This document shows positions 13,801 through 28,213 of a DNA stretch of 64,000 bases, piece after piece; the stretch's first letter is position 1; each line of letters opens with the position of its first letter. A program made the translations under genes and the position numbers. The stretch covers positions 32,440,412 to 32,504,411 of the forward strand of contig CM043865.1 of NCBI GenBank assembly GCA_023846275.1, written 5' to 3'. This stretch comes from Vanilla planifolia. Its lineage: Eukaryota > Streptophyta > Magnoliopsida > Asparagales > Orchidaceae. The notes under the pieces were generated by a model that was not told where the DNA came from, did no database searches, and was given only the letters and a program-made list of their open reading frames with translations.

Positions 13801-16800
13801 GGAAGTTTCCTAAATATCTTTGCTAAATACGTTTGGATGAAATGTGGCTTTAAATTGGAGCAAGTAACACTAAATACTGAAAAAGTGATGCTGTAACATT
13901 TGTGATTAGGCTGAAGGATAGTTATGCTGTTACATTCTGTGTTTTCTGGTTTATTTTGCTGTGCGTTTCATCTTTCTTCATTGCATAAGCTGAACATTAA
14001 CTCAAACGTAATATTCTACTGAGTTTTAGGAGGAAAGAAGTTTTGACACAGGAAATGAAGCGGAGAAAATGGAGCAAGTTCTTTCAGCTCATTCTTGCTT
14101 TCTGATAAGGAACATGTCTAAGAGGGATGAAAATATCCGTGACATATCTGTCAATTTGTTAACTCAACTCAAGGAGAAATTCCCTCAGGCAAGTTTTTCC
14201 AATATGCATGTGAATTTGCATGGGTTTGTGGGTGGGCGTGATCTTTCTTTCATCATTTATCTTTTAATATATACCATAGAAAATCAAACACGTTGTGCAT
14301 GATTGCAGGTTTTGTGGAATTATTCTTGTTTGGATTCACTTCTGTTTTCAGTTCATGATGAGTTACCATCAGCTCAAGTTAATGATCCTGCTTTGGTTGC
14401 TACTGTTCGTTCTTTATATCAAAAGAATGTTCGAGAGTGGATCACAACTGCGCTTTCATTTGCTCCATGCACAACCCAAGGCTTGCTACAGGTCGGTTAT
14501 TTTCTCTTCAGTTACTCTTGGGTTCAAATTGTTTGATCTGGCTGTAAAGCTTTTCCTTAGTTAAATCATTTTGAAGATGAGGAATAAGGAGTAGGGTTTG
14601 AAGATGAGAAATAAGCTTTTCCTTAGTTAAATCATCTGAAGTCTTTGATTGTATTACACCATATCAAGCAATAGCACTTCATTAAGATTTGGTTGTATAG
14701 TTTCTAACAAATCTTTTTCATGTTTTTTGTTAAGGAAATACTTGATTTTTTTAACTCAATATCAAAATATGATTTTTATTCTTTGATATTTGATGAGTTG
14801 ATTAAATTCAGATTTCTAGACTATTGATATTTTTTTTGAAAAATAGGTTATGATTGTATTGATTTGTTTAAACATTGTGATACTGAATGTATGTTTGTTT
14901 AATTTGATCTCTTCTAACTTTTAAAATTGTTTCTATATTTTTTTAATTTGCAATTTAATAACGTTATTAGCTTAAAAAATCTATGCAATAATTTATTAAG
15001 CGGCATCTGCTTGTCAATGCTCAACCTTTTCTAGTTTAATAAAAACTTTTTAATTTTATTTTTGGTTTGTGAGAATCTACATCGAATGAGATCTTCATTG
15101 TGTCCATAGTTAAAGTTCATTTATCTGCATATCTTCTCATCAAAGAAGTATATCGGTTCTAAATGACAATTTTTTGTTTATATATTTATTGTAGATTACT
15201 AGCATTCACACCCAATTCTAGTGCGGTAGACTTATTCCTGTGTTATTTATGGGTTTAAGGTTACAATTTCATGTTGAGCTTCTCTTGTTTTTCTAAGCTA
15301 TATTAGTTGTGAATCATAGTTTACTAGGACTTGCAAGTTCTTTTGTTCTCTAAATATATAGCCCGTGAATAACTATTATTAACTATAATTATAATTTCAT
15401 TTCAAAGATATTCGACTAATTACATGCATCACGTCTACCTCTATCATAGTTAAACTAATTTGTATAAGTTATGGGTATGATGTTATTGGTTGCATTCATG
15501 TCAACCTAAAAATGCAGAGCTTTGAATCTCTTGCTAGTACAAACATTGTCCTGTGTTTCTGTGTTCTCACTTCTTTAGGATTAGTTGAATTGTTTGTTGG
15601 AAAAGAAGCATCTTATTATACAATCATTGGTGCATTGTACAATATGATCACTCCATTGGACCATGCTGACATACTGTATGTTGTTTTGGAGTTGGCATTT
15701 TGGGGTGTATCATTTTGTGGAACACACAATACAGTGGACATAAACCTCCATGTTGACACTCTATAGTATTTTTTGAGCATTTTCATAGGCAATGATTGGA
15801 AGTTTGTAATATGATGTGATCTTGAGTGTGAGCCATCAAATGTTTGTCTTGCCTTCTTCCTCTCTATCCTCACTTCTAATGTTTGTGTTCTCTATGTTTT
15901 ACATTTTTTTTTTCCGATTTATAGTTTTCATGCTTTCTCCTCGTTACGATGCTTTCTTGATGCTAGAATGATATATCTAGCTTTAGTGTTTTCAAGTGCT
16001 CATACAACTTTGAACTTATGCTCTAGCATATCACTTGTTTCTTTTGTGGGTCTGATGAACCGTATTTCTAGTAGTTCTTGTCTTGTAATTTCTTCCAAGT
16101 GTTGCATTATTAAATTTTTATGCTCTTATGCTTGCATTGGTGAATTGTTTCATTCTTGCATAGCATCACATTTCCACATATTAACCTTGTTTGACATCAT
16201 TGGAACGGAGATTAATGTCACTACTTCAACTGATGAGAAGAACTGTGGAGTTATTATCGACACCATCTCCAGTGTAACTTTTTAGAACTTACGTTGTCCT
16301 CTATTGCATCTACCTTGTTGGTGATGTTTTTACCATGGACAATAACAAATTCGAAAGTAAAAAGGTCTTTTTATCTCTTTTAACACCCCAAATTTGGAAG
16401 GTGGTATACCTTGCAATTTTTGTTCTTAGGCAGGGACTTAATTTCAGGTTTGATTTTTAGCTGGAATTCAAGGTTAACTGTAAATTAAGACAACATAGCT
16501 CATCAGTAAATTTTTGTTGTTAAGACTAAATTTTTTATTTTCTAGCACATTTGCATTGTTCTAAGCACAGGAAACAAATAAAACCAAAGCTTCCATTCCA
16601 AACCAATGCAACCTGCAATCACTTGTTAGAAAAAACACTCATTTTGATGTTTTCATTTTTACATATGCAGCAAGCAGGATGGTCTCCAATAAAAAGTCAA
16701 ACAGTGAAGGTTGAGCTTACAAAAACAAACCGTTGATGAAATTCCATACTAAAGCATGAATAATAAGGAATTTGGGCACAGAAGTAGACCATAAAATTAA

Positions 16801-19800
16801 CATTGGATATGCTAGGGAAGGAACAACTTTGGGGCCCTAGTTGGTACCAAAACATTAAGTGTATATCCATCAATCCAAAAATCTAAACTAGTGGGTAAGT
16901 GTGTTCATTTGTATATCAACATCATAACTTGTGAAATATTTTATGTGAGATTATTCTTCATGTGTGCTCAGATTGTCTATCATTTATATATCAACATTAT
17001 AACTTGTCAAATATTTAATTTAGGAGTATTCTTCATATGTGTTTGAATTGTCTACCATTATTATGAGTATTTGCCATCAATCTAAAAGTTAAAACTGGTT
17101 GGCAGGTGTTATCTTATAATTTAAATATCAACACTACAACTTATTATTTAATATGCAATATAGGAACATTCTCTTCTTGAATAATCTCTCTCTCACATGA
17201 TAATTTTTTTTTATTTAATACATTCCCTCTCCAATAGGCCATTTTAAATCATCAAGTGCATATATGCTAAGTGCTCATTCAACTATTGAGAGCACCATAG
17301 GAGTCACGAGCTCTTAAACTTCTGCTCTACCATTGTAGAGATGACCAAGGCTTGTGGGAGCACCAAATTGCATGAACTAATTAAGTTGAATTGAACCATA
17401 CCCAACTCTAATACAATTTAAAGTTTAACACTATGGGAAATTAAGTCGGGCATAACATGCAAGTACATATCTATCAACTTAAAAACTTAAGCTAGAGATT
17501 ATGGCTATTACTCTATATATTAATATTTTAGCTTTTAAATTTTTAATCAACCATGATAATGGAGACCAAGACCCATGGGAGTACCGAAGTGCATGATATG
17601 CTTAATCAAAGCTATAAATCACATTTAGCTATAATACCAACATTTAGGAGACAAAAGCCTTGAGGATCTTTGCTGGTTTAGTTGCACAAATACATTCCTA
17701 TTAACCCAATTGCTTAACCTATTGATCAAATATTATGTCATCAATTTTATTTTATCACCAGAATTTGTTAAATATCTAATATGGGACTCTTTTTTATGTA
17801 TACCCTAAAAAAATAGAGCATAACATCTAACAATTGCAATTTGTTTATCAAAACATAAACGTTATTATGATTTTCACATGATAGTTAATACATTGTAAAT
17901 AAATATGATGTGGCCTTACAAATATTTCTTATTATATTGTGCAATTCAATGAGCATAATAATTAATATTTTTGAAGCTTTGATAAAAATTAGTGAGCAGA
18001 TGTCATCTCATTCTTTGTATTTCAGCAACACAGCTTACAAATATCCAATATGAGATCATTTGTATTATGCACTTTAACAAAAAAAAAATATGACAATGTA
18101 ATAATAAAATCATAAAACATCATTATAATTTTCATGTGGTAATTAATACTTTGGGAATACAATTGATATGGTATAGCTTGTAGTACATATAATTAATATT
18201 TTTGTACCATCAGCAAAAACTATAATTTTTAATAATCATACTTCTCTTCTTCATCTCATCATATCCTTCACTTTGTAATGCATCCTCATGTTGGCATGTT
18301 GGTTATCTAGAATATTCAAGATTGTCACATCTTTACTCTTAAGAGCTGTTATTGTAATAATCAATCTTGCCAATCAATTTCAATATGAAGGTTATCATTA
18401 ATCAACATATTGTCACATGCATGGATAACAAGCAAATAAAGAACCCAATAATGATATAATGCAAAGGAGTTTGAATCATACCTAATCAATTCAATGATCA
18501 ACATTACATGCTATCAAATTCTCTTTTTTGATACAAATAACATTCAAAACAAGGATGATGCCACCCCAAAAGTAAGTCTAAGCTATGCTTTATTGCAAGA
18601 TCCTCATAAATCATGACTAGAGGAAAAGACAATTATTACTATTTAAATTGCCTTATAGAAATTAACATATAGCATTGTGTAGGAACCTATTGGAAATGTT
18701 AAAAGATAGTTCTATACTAAAGGCATGCTCATCCATTAAAACTATTGAAATTGCTGTATTACATGGATTGGAGTTTCAACTGAAACTAATTTTTTTTTAT
18801 TGTTTTGGATTAGTTTTGATTGAACACATACCTAACTTACTAAAAAGATCAGATATGGATCAGTTTTAGTGTTTTTGGCCAAGACTGGATTTAGGTTTTG
18901 ACCACATTATTTTGTAACATCTAATTTTATGTTGTCAATTCACTTAACTACCCTTGAGTTAGACAATTAAATTTATAATATTCTACTAATCTATTTTAAT
19001 TGATTGATTTAAGTTTCTAATCTTTTTATTTTATTATTAAAATAAAATTAATAAGAATACTAGTTATAACAGAACCAAATTTGAAACTTCAATATTTTTA
19101 TATATTATATAATAGAATCCATCAAGACAAATGCTTTAGTTAGAAATTGCTCAAGTGCTCCAACAAAAAAGGCCCATGCCACCTTCATTTGCTTCCTCCA
19201 AATTGACAACTTTTGAGTCCTTGTATTTTTCTCATTTCTTAGCTGCCTTCGTGGTCATGAAAATTAGAAGCTACAAAATATTGCTCTTCCTTCTCCTTTG
19301 CATTCTCACTGACATAAAAAGGGTTCATTTTAAGAGTTGGGAAGAATATGTTAATTGTGTAGGAATCATGCTGTTTTTCTTTCACTACTTTACCTCTTCG
19401 AGGAGTTGAACACTATGTCGAGGTGGTGTAAAAAATTATGCATAGAGAATGGCAAACAAAGATGCAAGTTAACAAGGGGTTTAGGGTTTCATTGCAATAA
19501 GATGACAAGGGCATTTTGGGCATTTGTATTGTGTTGAAACCATGTTATGATGTAACAACTATTTTGCCACTTTGATGGAACTAATGGACTTTTATACTTA
19601 TTTTTGAAACTTGATGAATTTATATGTAATTTACCACTTAAAATATGTAAAAAAATTATTACAAAAGAAAGGAGGTTAATGACTTTTACCCAATCAATTG
19701 AAGCATGTGTCGATGAAGGAAGATAGGTGCAATTTAGAAAACTGAGGGAATAGAATGATAAAGAAGTGGAAGTTGGAGATAAGGTTTGAGAGTAGGGGAA

Positions 19801-22800
19801 GAAGTTTAAATGAATTTCTTTGATTTAATAATATGTTTATTTAGGGGTTCATTACACATTTGCTTATGGAGTATTAGTACAAGTCCTATTTTGCTTAAAT
19901 TTAAAAACCAATTAACAAAATGGTTACTATCAAAACTAAGGGGTTTATATTTCAATGTGTATAAAAATGAGGTCTAAAACTATATTTTGTACATCATAGC
20001 TTTTACTTATGGCATGCCACTTAAAACAATGAACCATTTTTGGGAGTAAGTACTTTAGTCACTTTTTTGGGAGCTTTTGTTAAGAAAGAATTAATTTATA
20101 TGAAATCAAGTTTGGCAGCCGAATTGATTTTCATGCCATATTTGGTTATTTTCTTTGAAAAGACACAATTGGGGGATTGGACAAGGGTCTTGACATCATT
20201 ATTTCCTTATATGCCACCCTCTTCTTCAATCTTGTGCCGCTAGACTTCATTAATGTGGTTCAATAAGTATAAAACTTGGTTTAGCATCTATATGTGGATA
20301 GTTGCTCTGGTGAAACTCAAGATTTTATTCTGCTACAGCTTTGGGCCTTAGGCCAACTTTCTTGTCTCTGTAACTTTTGTGTAGAGTTTCATAAGCATTT
20401 ATGCTTTTGATGTCAATGTTGCAAAGAGATACTTAAATAATTGTTCACATATGCTCAACTTGATCCCTTTCTATTTTTCATTCCTTTTCACCACGGAGTG
20501 TGTTGTCTCCACGGAGCATGTCGTCTCTTTGCAATATGGATAAACAAAATAACCTAATGTTTAGAGGCTTGAATGTTCTATGGTATATTTCTCTTGCTCA
20601 AAGGACTATATTACTAGCATTTTTCAATGTTGTCTACTCCCTTTACCCTTAATACTTGTGTTTCTTAGTTGTTCCTTGCATTTTGAATTTTCAGGCTTCT
20701 TGCACTCTGTTCTTCGTTTTTTAGCACAATGCAATGTTGTTCATTGTCTTCTCATGCATAGTGTTATTTTGTCTTTTGAATTCTTTTTTTTTTATTTTTT
20801 GTGGGCTTACCTTGTATGTTCTCGTTTTTCCTTTTATTTTGGGCTTGATATTATAAGCATCTTCTTGGGCACCTGAGCTTTGTTTAGTGGACCTTTTTGT
20901 TCTTTTTTTTTGTACTTTCTCATGGTAATATATAGGACATCACCTTTACCTTTCTTCTTCTTAAAAAACAAAAGAAATTCTGAAGGTCTCACTGCTTTAT
21001 GTTATAAAATTGATTATCGGAAAAGTTTGCATTGCTTTTCATTGTAGGGTGGGGCTATTAATTCTTGCTTAATTTTTATATTCCCTTGCAGACATACTTC
21101 CAACATGAATTTGTTGTTCTTATTGACAATTCTTATACAGGAATTTCTCTGCAAGCTTAATGCATTGCAAAGAGCTCAACATTCATCAGACATTGTTTCT
21201 CTTTTGTCTGAAATACGAATTTGTACTGGGAAAAATGATTGTTGGAGTGGTATTAGGACTGCAAATGTACCAGCTGTGATAGAGGCTTCTGCAGCTGCCT
21301 CAGGAGGAAAGAACAAGGTTTCAGAAGGTTTCATTTTGGAAGTGTTGTCAACTGCAGTTTTAAGTGCAACAACAAAATGTAATCATGCTGCAGAGATTGC
21401 CGGTATGAGGAGACTGTACAATAATATAGGTGGCTTTAATTTAGGAATGATGGGTACTGGGCTTGGCCTGCCGCAGTCTCAAGGAGTTTCTTTTAATGAG
21501 ATTCTCCTGACAAAGTTCATCCAGATTCTTCAGCAATTTGTTGGGACTGCAGAGAAAGGTGTAGCTTTGGATAAATCCTTGTTTCGGGAAACTTGTTCTC
21601 AGGCTACTGCCTTACTTCTTTCCCACATGGTAGGTTTTTTTTCTTGAGTTTTTCATGTTAAACAAGCATAATTATTGAGGGACATACTTTTCCTGTTTTA
21701 AGAAACTTTGATTTAACGAAAGGAAGATGTCCAGGATTCCGAGTCTAGATTGAACATAGAAGGATTCTCACAGCTATTGCGTCTGCTTTGTTGGTGCCCT
21801 GCTTATATTTCTACACCAGATGCAATGGAAACAGGAATATTTATCTGGACATGGCTTGTTACATCAGTTCCTTCCTTGGGGCCACTTGTCCTTGCAGAAC
21901 TAGTTGACGCATGGCTATGGACAATTGATACAAAGCGTGGCTTATTTTCATCTGAAATGAGATATTCAGGCCCTGCTGCAAAATTAAGGCCTCACCTCAT
22001 TCCTGGGGAACCAGAGCCACAGCCTGAAAAGAATGTTGTTGATGGATTGATTGCTCATAGGCTTTGGCTTGGGTTTTTTATTGATCGCTATGAGGTTGTC
22101 TTGGCTATCTCTTTCTTCTTGAATTGCTTCAATCTATTTTTTCTATGCTAAATTTTTGGATCCATAAAACGCATGCATGATTTACGTGTTCAATGCGTTC
22201 TGCATAGTGCTGTAAAAACTATGGTGTATGACCTATTGCTAATGTATTTTTTGGACGTGCAAAGAGTGATGGAAATGCACATGGTATGAATTGATGTGTG
22301 GGTACACCACAGAACATTATAACAATATGAGCAAAACATTTTGCTGACAACTTTACCCAATCTAATGAATTCAGTACCAGCTATATTCCATATGGCATGA
22401 CACCACTGAAGCTTACCTCAAGACTAACAGACTCGTACTGGTGATCTGATGGAGGTCTCTTCTGTTTTTAACATGGCTTATAGTTGGGGTTGGTGTGAAG
22501 TGCAAGCCAAGCCCCTTGTTATGTTTGCTAGTATTTTGGTTAACTAATTTAGCTTTTGATAGGATAAATACAAATTTTTGTATCACAAAAGTTGTACAGT
22601 TATGATGAGATTCTTGTGCTTTATTTTTGGTGTCATTATATATTGAAATAAAGAAAAAGACTTACCATTGTTCATCTGCTTGTTTTAAATGACGATAGCT
22701 GTATATTTAGATTTGTAAGGTCTATAATTTGAACTTCTGCAGGTCAAAAGAAAAATTGAAACAATGGTGTGCAAAGTAAGGAATGATTGTTTGAACTACT

Positions 22801-25800
22801 GACTGAAATGATGTTAACTTGGTTAATGTAATTATCCAACAAAGGCAAAAGATTGCAGATTTGAGAAGGCTGTTTTTTTCTCTTTGAAATATAGTCCAGT
22901 TTGTACAACCATAAGGTTTCTTTTGTTCTTTCTAGCTAGTTGGCATAATCAATTCCATCAGTCAGTAGCAGCATTTTTTTTTATTGGAGCCTTGGTTTAG
23001 TTTCTTGTCACCTCCACACAGCCTCCACATAAAAAAATGCAATAAATTTGTGAATGAATTTGGTTTTGGGTTTGGTTCTTTTTCCTTTAAATGCAGGAAT
23101 GAATGTTGTTACTAGTTATAGGCCACTAATCTTGCTAAATCCATCATGATATCCATATGGATAATTATGACTTGTTCATCGTTCTTGTTTGATTGTTTTT
23201 TGCTTTTATAGGTGATTCGGCATGATAATATGGAGCAACTTTTACTACTGGGGCGAATGTTACAAGGAACCATGAAATCCCCATCCCACTTTTCACAACA
23301 TCCCGCAGCCACTGGTACCTTCTTCACTGCAATTTTACTTGGGTTGAAGTTTTGCTCACGCAAATCACAGAGCAATCTCCAGTATTCTAAAATGGGGCTT
23401 CAGCTTCTGGAAGACCGTGTTCTTCGGTATGTAGGCACTCTCAATTCTTTCTCTGTTTCTGGCACTTAGTGTGAAATTTCGCCCTTCATCATGCTTTGAC
23501 CTATTCAGTGGCTTGTTAATCATTTTTATGAACCATAGTTCACAGTGACCTTTGGTGAATAGCATATATATATATTTTTTCAGTGCTACGTTGGGTTGGT
23601 TTGCTCATGAACCAGAGTGGTATGAAACAAATGATAAGGGGTTTTCGCAGAGTGAGGCTCAATCTGTTACGCTAGTTGTCCATCATCTTTTGAACGAGAA
23701 GACAGATTCTTCTTCCACTGCTTCAACTGATTCGTCATTGAAAGGCAAAGGAAATGACAATGAACTAAGTAACATGGTATTATGAATCTCACAGAATAGA
23801 ATGTTTGAACCTTCATTTTTTTATTATTTTTAGCATTAGACATCCATTATAGAGAATAAATCTTTGCTTATAGACAGATCTATATCATCCTGTTTGGGGA
23901 CACGTGGATGATTATGCCTTTGCAAGAGAAAAACGTAAGCAATTATTGGCTGTGTTATGCCAGCATGAAGCGGACAGGCTTGAAGTGTGGGCACAACCTT
24001 TGAATACAAAGTACCCATCAATGAATTGATACTGTATTTTTTACCATGATTTTTGTGGGAGCATTACCTAAGAGTTTCTCCCTTACCTACAGAGATAGCA
24101 CATCCTTTCGTACTAAAGTTAGCTCTGACAAATGGGTTGAGCATGTGAGAACTGCATTTTCTGTGGATCCTCGAATCGCATGCTGCCTGCCATCAAGATT
24201 CCCTGCAAATTCCTCTATTACAGCTGAACTAGCACAATTGGTTCAAGTATGTTCTCACAGAATTTGTTTGTTTTTTTGTGTTAAATCTTTAAGAATAGAA
24301 AAGATGACATTCTCATAGTATGATGGATAATTTAGAGCTGATGTCATTGAATTCATTCCAGTGCATGATAAGAATTTAACTTCTGCAATCAGGGCAACTT
24401 GAGTATGGTAGTAATGGTGTGTATATGGTTACACGGTAATCATGCTCTCTAATGAATTCAATGAACCTTGACATCTTATGGTGTTACGAACAACAATAAC
24501 AGCACATACATGCATTTGATACTCTTTTTAATGATCTTTTTAAATAAACTATAGGAAAAGTATGAACAAATTGAATCTAATAAATGATAAATACGAATTA
24601 TTAATTAGTAATATAATATTAATTTTATTATTTCAAATTAAACATGCTAAAAAACTTAAAATTTATTACTCTCGTAGCATGCATTTTTGAGCATAAGTAA
24701 AATATTGTACATGCTGCCTCACATGTCACAGTATAGTAATTTAGTTTTTGGCTTTTACTGTCAGAAATTTCAAATGAGGAAGTGTAAAGAAGCCATATTA
24801 TAGCTTTGTTTTGTTAATCTTTTAGGAGGGGGAGCCCATTGAAATGGAAAAGGTTGTTTTGCAACTAGGAATTTTTGGAGCGCTGAGTATACCTAAAATA
24901 TTATAAAATTGTACAGCAGTAAAGACAAAATACAATTTATTGCTTTGATTTGTTTTAAAATAAAACTTAGTTTTAACTTGGTTTTTGTTGAGTGTCGTGC
25001 TTGTTATGTCATTGTACTTCTTTGCATCTTGTTTCCTTTATTTTTTACGCATGTGTGGTTTATGTAGCATCCTTGAGTATCTTCTTTCCATTAGTGTTGG
25101 AATATCGTTTTCTATGAGAAGTAAGATTAACAATTAAAGTTTGTGGGCTTACCTATCTGTTCAAGCATAAAATTATACAATATTACTAATATGCTTCCAC
25201 CTTCTAAATAAGTTCAAGGGTATTTATTAAAATCCTTGGAACAGTTTTAAGGATGAATTCTTGAAAGTCCTTTATACAAATATTTTATTTGCTTTCTACA
25301 TGAACAAGTATGCTCATCAAACCATGACGAGTTGATGCTTGGCTATTTGGTTAAACAAGCTTAGATACAATTACATTTTGAAGATACCTAAATTGGTGTC
25401 CAAGCTCATACCTAAAACCAAAATTGTGTGATTTTCCCAACATCTAGTTGATAAGTAACTTGAACATTCTTTGAAAATGTCTTAAATTGATTGGGTTGCT
25501 TTTATTCTTGAACCATAAGATGTAATAATGTTTTCAGTTTTTTGACTCATTTCCAGCATTCTTAAACGAAATTTGAAAAACGTTGCTGTATTACTTTTAT
25601 TATTTTCTTTAGATGATGGATGAGTCTGTTTTGTGTTGTTTTATTTGATTTCAGCGGGCTTTTTGAAGTTGTCATGCTAAATTCTTGGATAAAATGAGAT
25701 TATAGAACTGACCAGACTTTTTTTCCTTCCGTTTTTTGTATTTGACAATTCGCACAAACTCCCTGTCCAAAAAAAAAAAAAAAAAAAAATCAGTACACAT

Positions 25801-28159
25801 AGCGCTATGCCTGGATTTATTGGATTTGTTTTTCAAATATTTGACCATTGGTATTGCTGAAAGATTTTAAGGGTTCATCATACGCATTATCATGGAGGTC
25901 CCATTAGTTATGTTTTTTTCAAATTGTTCAATTATACACTGTGTAATGTTGTTGAAAGAGGATCTTTGTCATGTCCCTTTACATTCAAGTACATAATTAT
26001 TGCCGTTATTATACCTGCATAAATATTTATTGTGGCACCTTTTGGTATGAACACTTTTGCTGTGCTTTGTGCATTCTTTTCAATTTTTTTTTAATAATGT
26101 GATATCCTCTAGTTGCTGTTCCTTTAACCAAATATTTTTATCCCAAGTATTCCTTTTCTCTTGTAAGTTTGATTTTTTTTCGTCATCCATCTAACATAGC
26201 ACCTTGTTCACCTTCATCTGTCTTTTATCTTTGTTGGCTTTATAATTTGATATATTCTTATGTGAGAAGCTCACTTTTTTCTTTTTTTTTTTTTTTTTTT
26301 TTGGTAATTTGGATTCTCATGTCATAGATCTTACGCTTTCTTTTGTATTCCTGCTATATTTTTTGGAATGCCTCATTTGTTATTTTTTTTTTAAATAAGT
26401 GCACCTTATATAAAAAGTAGCCCTTTAGCTCTACTTCAACCTTGGGCAAAGTACATGTTTGTAACTTACCTTTTATGTTTTGCATTAAAAAGCAGAATTT
26501 TTAAAAAAATATTTTTTTGCTTTGAATCTGTTCATTTTCATAGGCGCTGTTCTGGTTTTGCAGGCTAACATATTGAACATTCGAACAATCCCTCAAGCAC
26601 TGCCATTTTTTGTGACTCCTAAAGCCATTGAGGAGAACTCAGTTTTACTGCAGCAGCTACCACACTGGGCTGCCTGTTCTATCACACAAGCTTTAGAATT
26701 TTTGACTCCACCATTCAAGGGCCATCCACGTGTTATGGCTTATGTTCTTAGAGTACTGGAGTCTTATCCTCCAGAACGTGTTACCTTCTTTATGCCACAA
26801 TTGATTCAAGCCCTCCGATATGATGAAGGGGTTGGTGCTCGTTTTTAATTACATGTTGATTTGTATTAGCTATTGGATGCTTAATTAGCTAGCCTAAATC
26901 CAAGTTTCCTTTTCCCATGTTTTTTTTTTATCAAGGAACAATAAACTTGAGTTTTGTAAATTAGATTCTGAAGTTGTTCAAAAATTGTATTTCCCCAGAA
27001 ATTAGTTGAAGCTTACCTTCTTGGAGCTGCTCGAAGAAGTAATGTCTTCGCTCACATTTTAATATGGCAACTTCAGGTGTGGAAACTTGCTCAGAGATAG
27101 GTGTATAAAGAAGAACATGGATAGTTTTCTATGTTATCTGTACTTTTTGTCTTGCTGCTTCTTGTATGCTATAGTTTAATTATGTTAAAGTTGAACTGCA
27201 GGGTGAGTCGTGTGCTCCAGAATCAGGAAAGGATGGTGTCATTCCAACGGTAAGAAGTCCATTCTAACTGTATAAGCGTTAAGTGTTTTTTGAAAGGGCA
27301 TAAGTTTTAATTATTGGGAGATGTCATATTGTTCAATAGTTTTATCAAAATTCTTTTTATACTAAGGTGCTTGATACTGTGACCTAGTTGTCCAAAACAA
27401 TTAATAAGCTGGGTAATTGTAGGATGTACTTGGTTTCAGTATTGATTAAGTAGCTATTGTTATTATAGCATTGACACCACATTGAACTCTTCTTGTACTC
27501 TTCTTTTTTGTACTTACCTCATTCAATACTGCTCTATATGTTGGTTAGTTCTGTTTTGGTGCAGATCTTTTTTCCATATTCGTAGGTGTATCTTGATAAT
27601 GAGAACATAGATATATGCTAAATAACTTTTCTTCTGGGATTAAAACATAAATGCCTCATTTCTAATCATACTTTTTGTTTATTGATAAGTTGTTTTCAAT
27701 CTATATGCTTTAATAAAAGGTGATGTTATTTGAATGCTCATTGAAGTTTCAATCTACGTTAGATTGGGTGAGTACTTTTTCCAACACCTGTTATGCATTC
27801 AATCTGATCTGCAGTTACCTTGATTGTTGTTAGAAATTTTTAGTACAATTTTTAATTGAAGAGTGGTTGAAGTCTTCATGTCTCATACTATTTGCTACTT
27901 AAGACTTTCTGTAGAGGGGGTTGGGCTGCTTTCTGTCATGAGCATATTTTCATCTATATTAGTGGCTCTGAATTTTTGAGAAGTCTATCCGAGAAACTGA
28001 AGTTGCTTCAAATACATCAATAATGTAAACAAACCTGTCCTCCAAATGACATCAGGACAAGTTTCTGCCCTAGCCGTATAGCTAATCACTGTTTGTTTTT
28101 TCATTTCCTCTGCCTAGCATGCATCAATGTGCCTCGCTTCCCAGCTAACATTGCCCCAC

Positions 28160-28213
<54 letters not shown>

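Larger units (their letters stand above)
8731..14029. other. PI4KA1 intron 9 (5.3 kb) with simple repeats and decayed repeats
   Basis: The intron runs from GTAATT to TTTTAG. It contains a (GA)n tract at 10272–10293, a (CT)n/(TA)n/(TATG)n compound microsatellite at 10729–10820, and a decayed block at 12180–12830 rich in 'tatcgta/tacgata' phrases. A GC-richer patch at 13270–13760 has a 78-codon minus-strand open frame, but its product resembles nothing I know and I do not call it a gene. 9000–10540 and 11000–12000 look like old intergenic repeat DNA that I cannot classify. Confidence 0.75.
14492..21140. other. PI4KA1 intron 11 (6.6 kb), repeat-rich
   Basis: The intron starts GTCGGT and ends ATACAG. 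It holds degenerate direct repeats at 16880–18250 (listed separately) and a probable truncated LINE 3' end at about 20280–20970. Open frames at 15512–15766, 15968–16285 and 19155–19409 carry no recognisable domain and are not called as genes. The rest is ordinary AT-rich intron sequence. Confidence 0.75.

Noticed and set aside
15512-16285. Open frames of 84–105 codons in intron 11
   Set aside because: They are hydrophobic, AT-driven sequences with no domain, no consistent neighbours and no splice signals that would join them.
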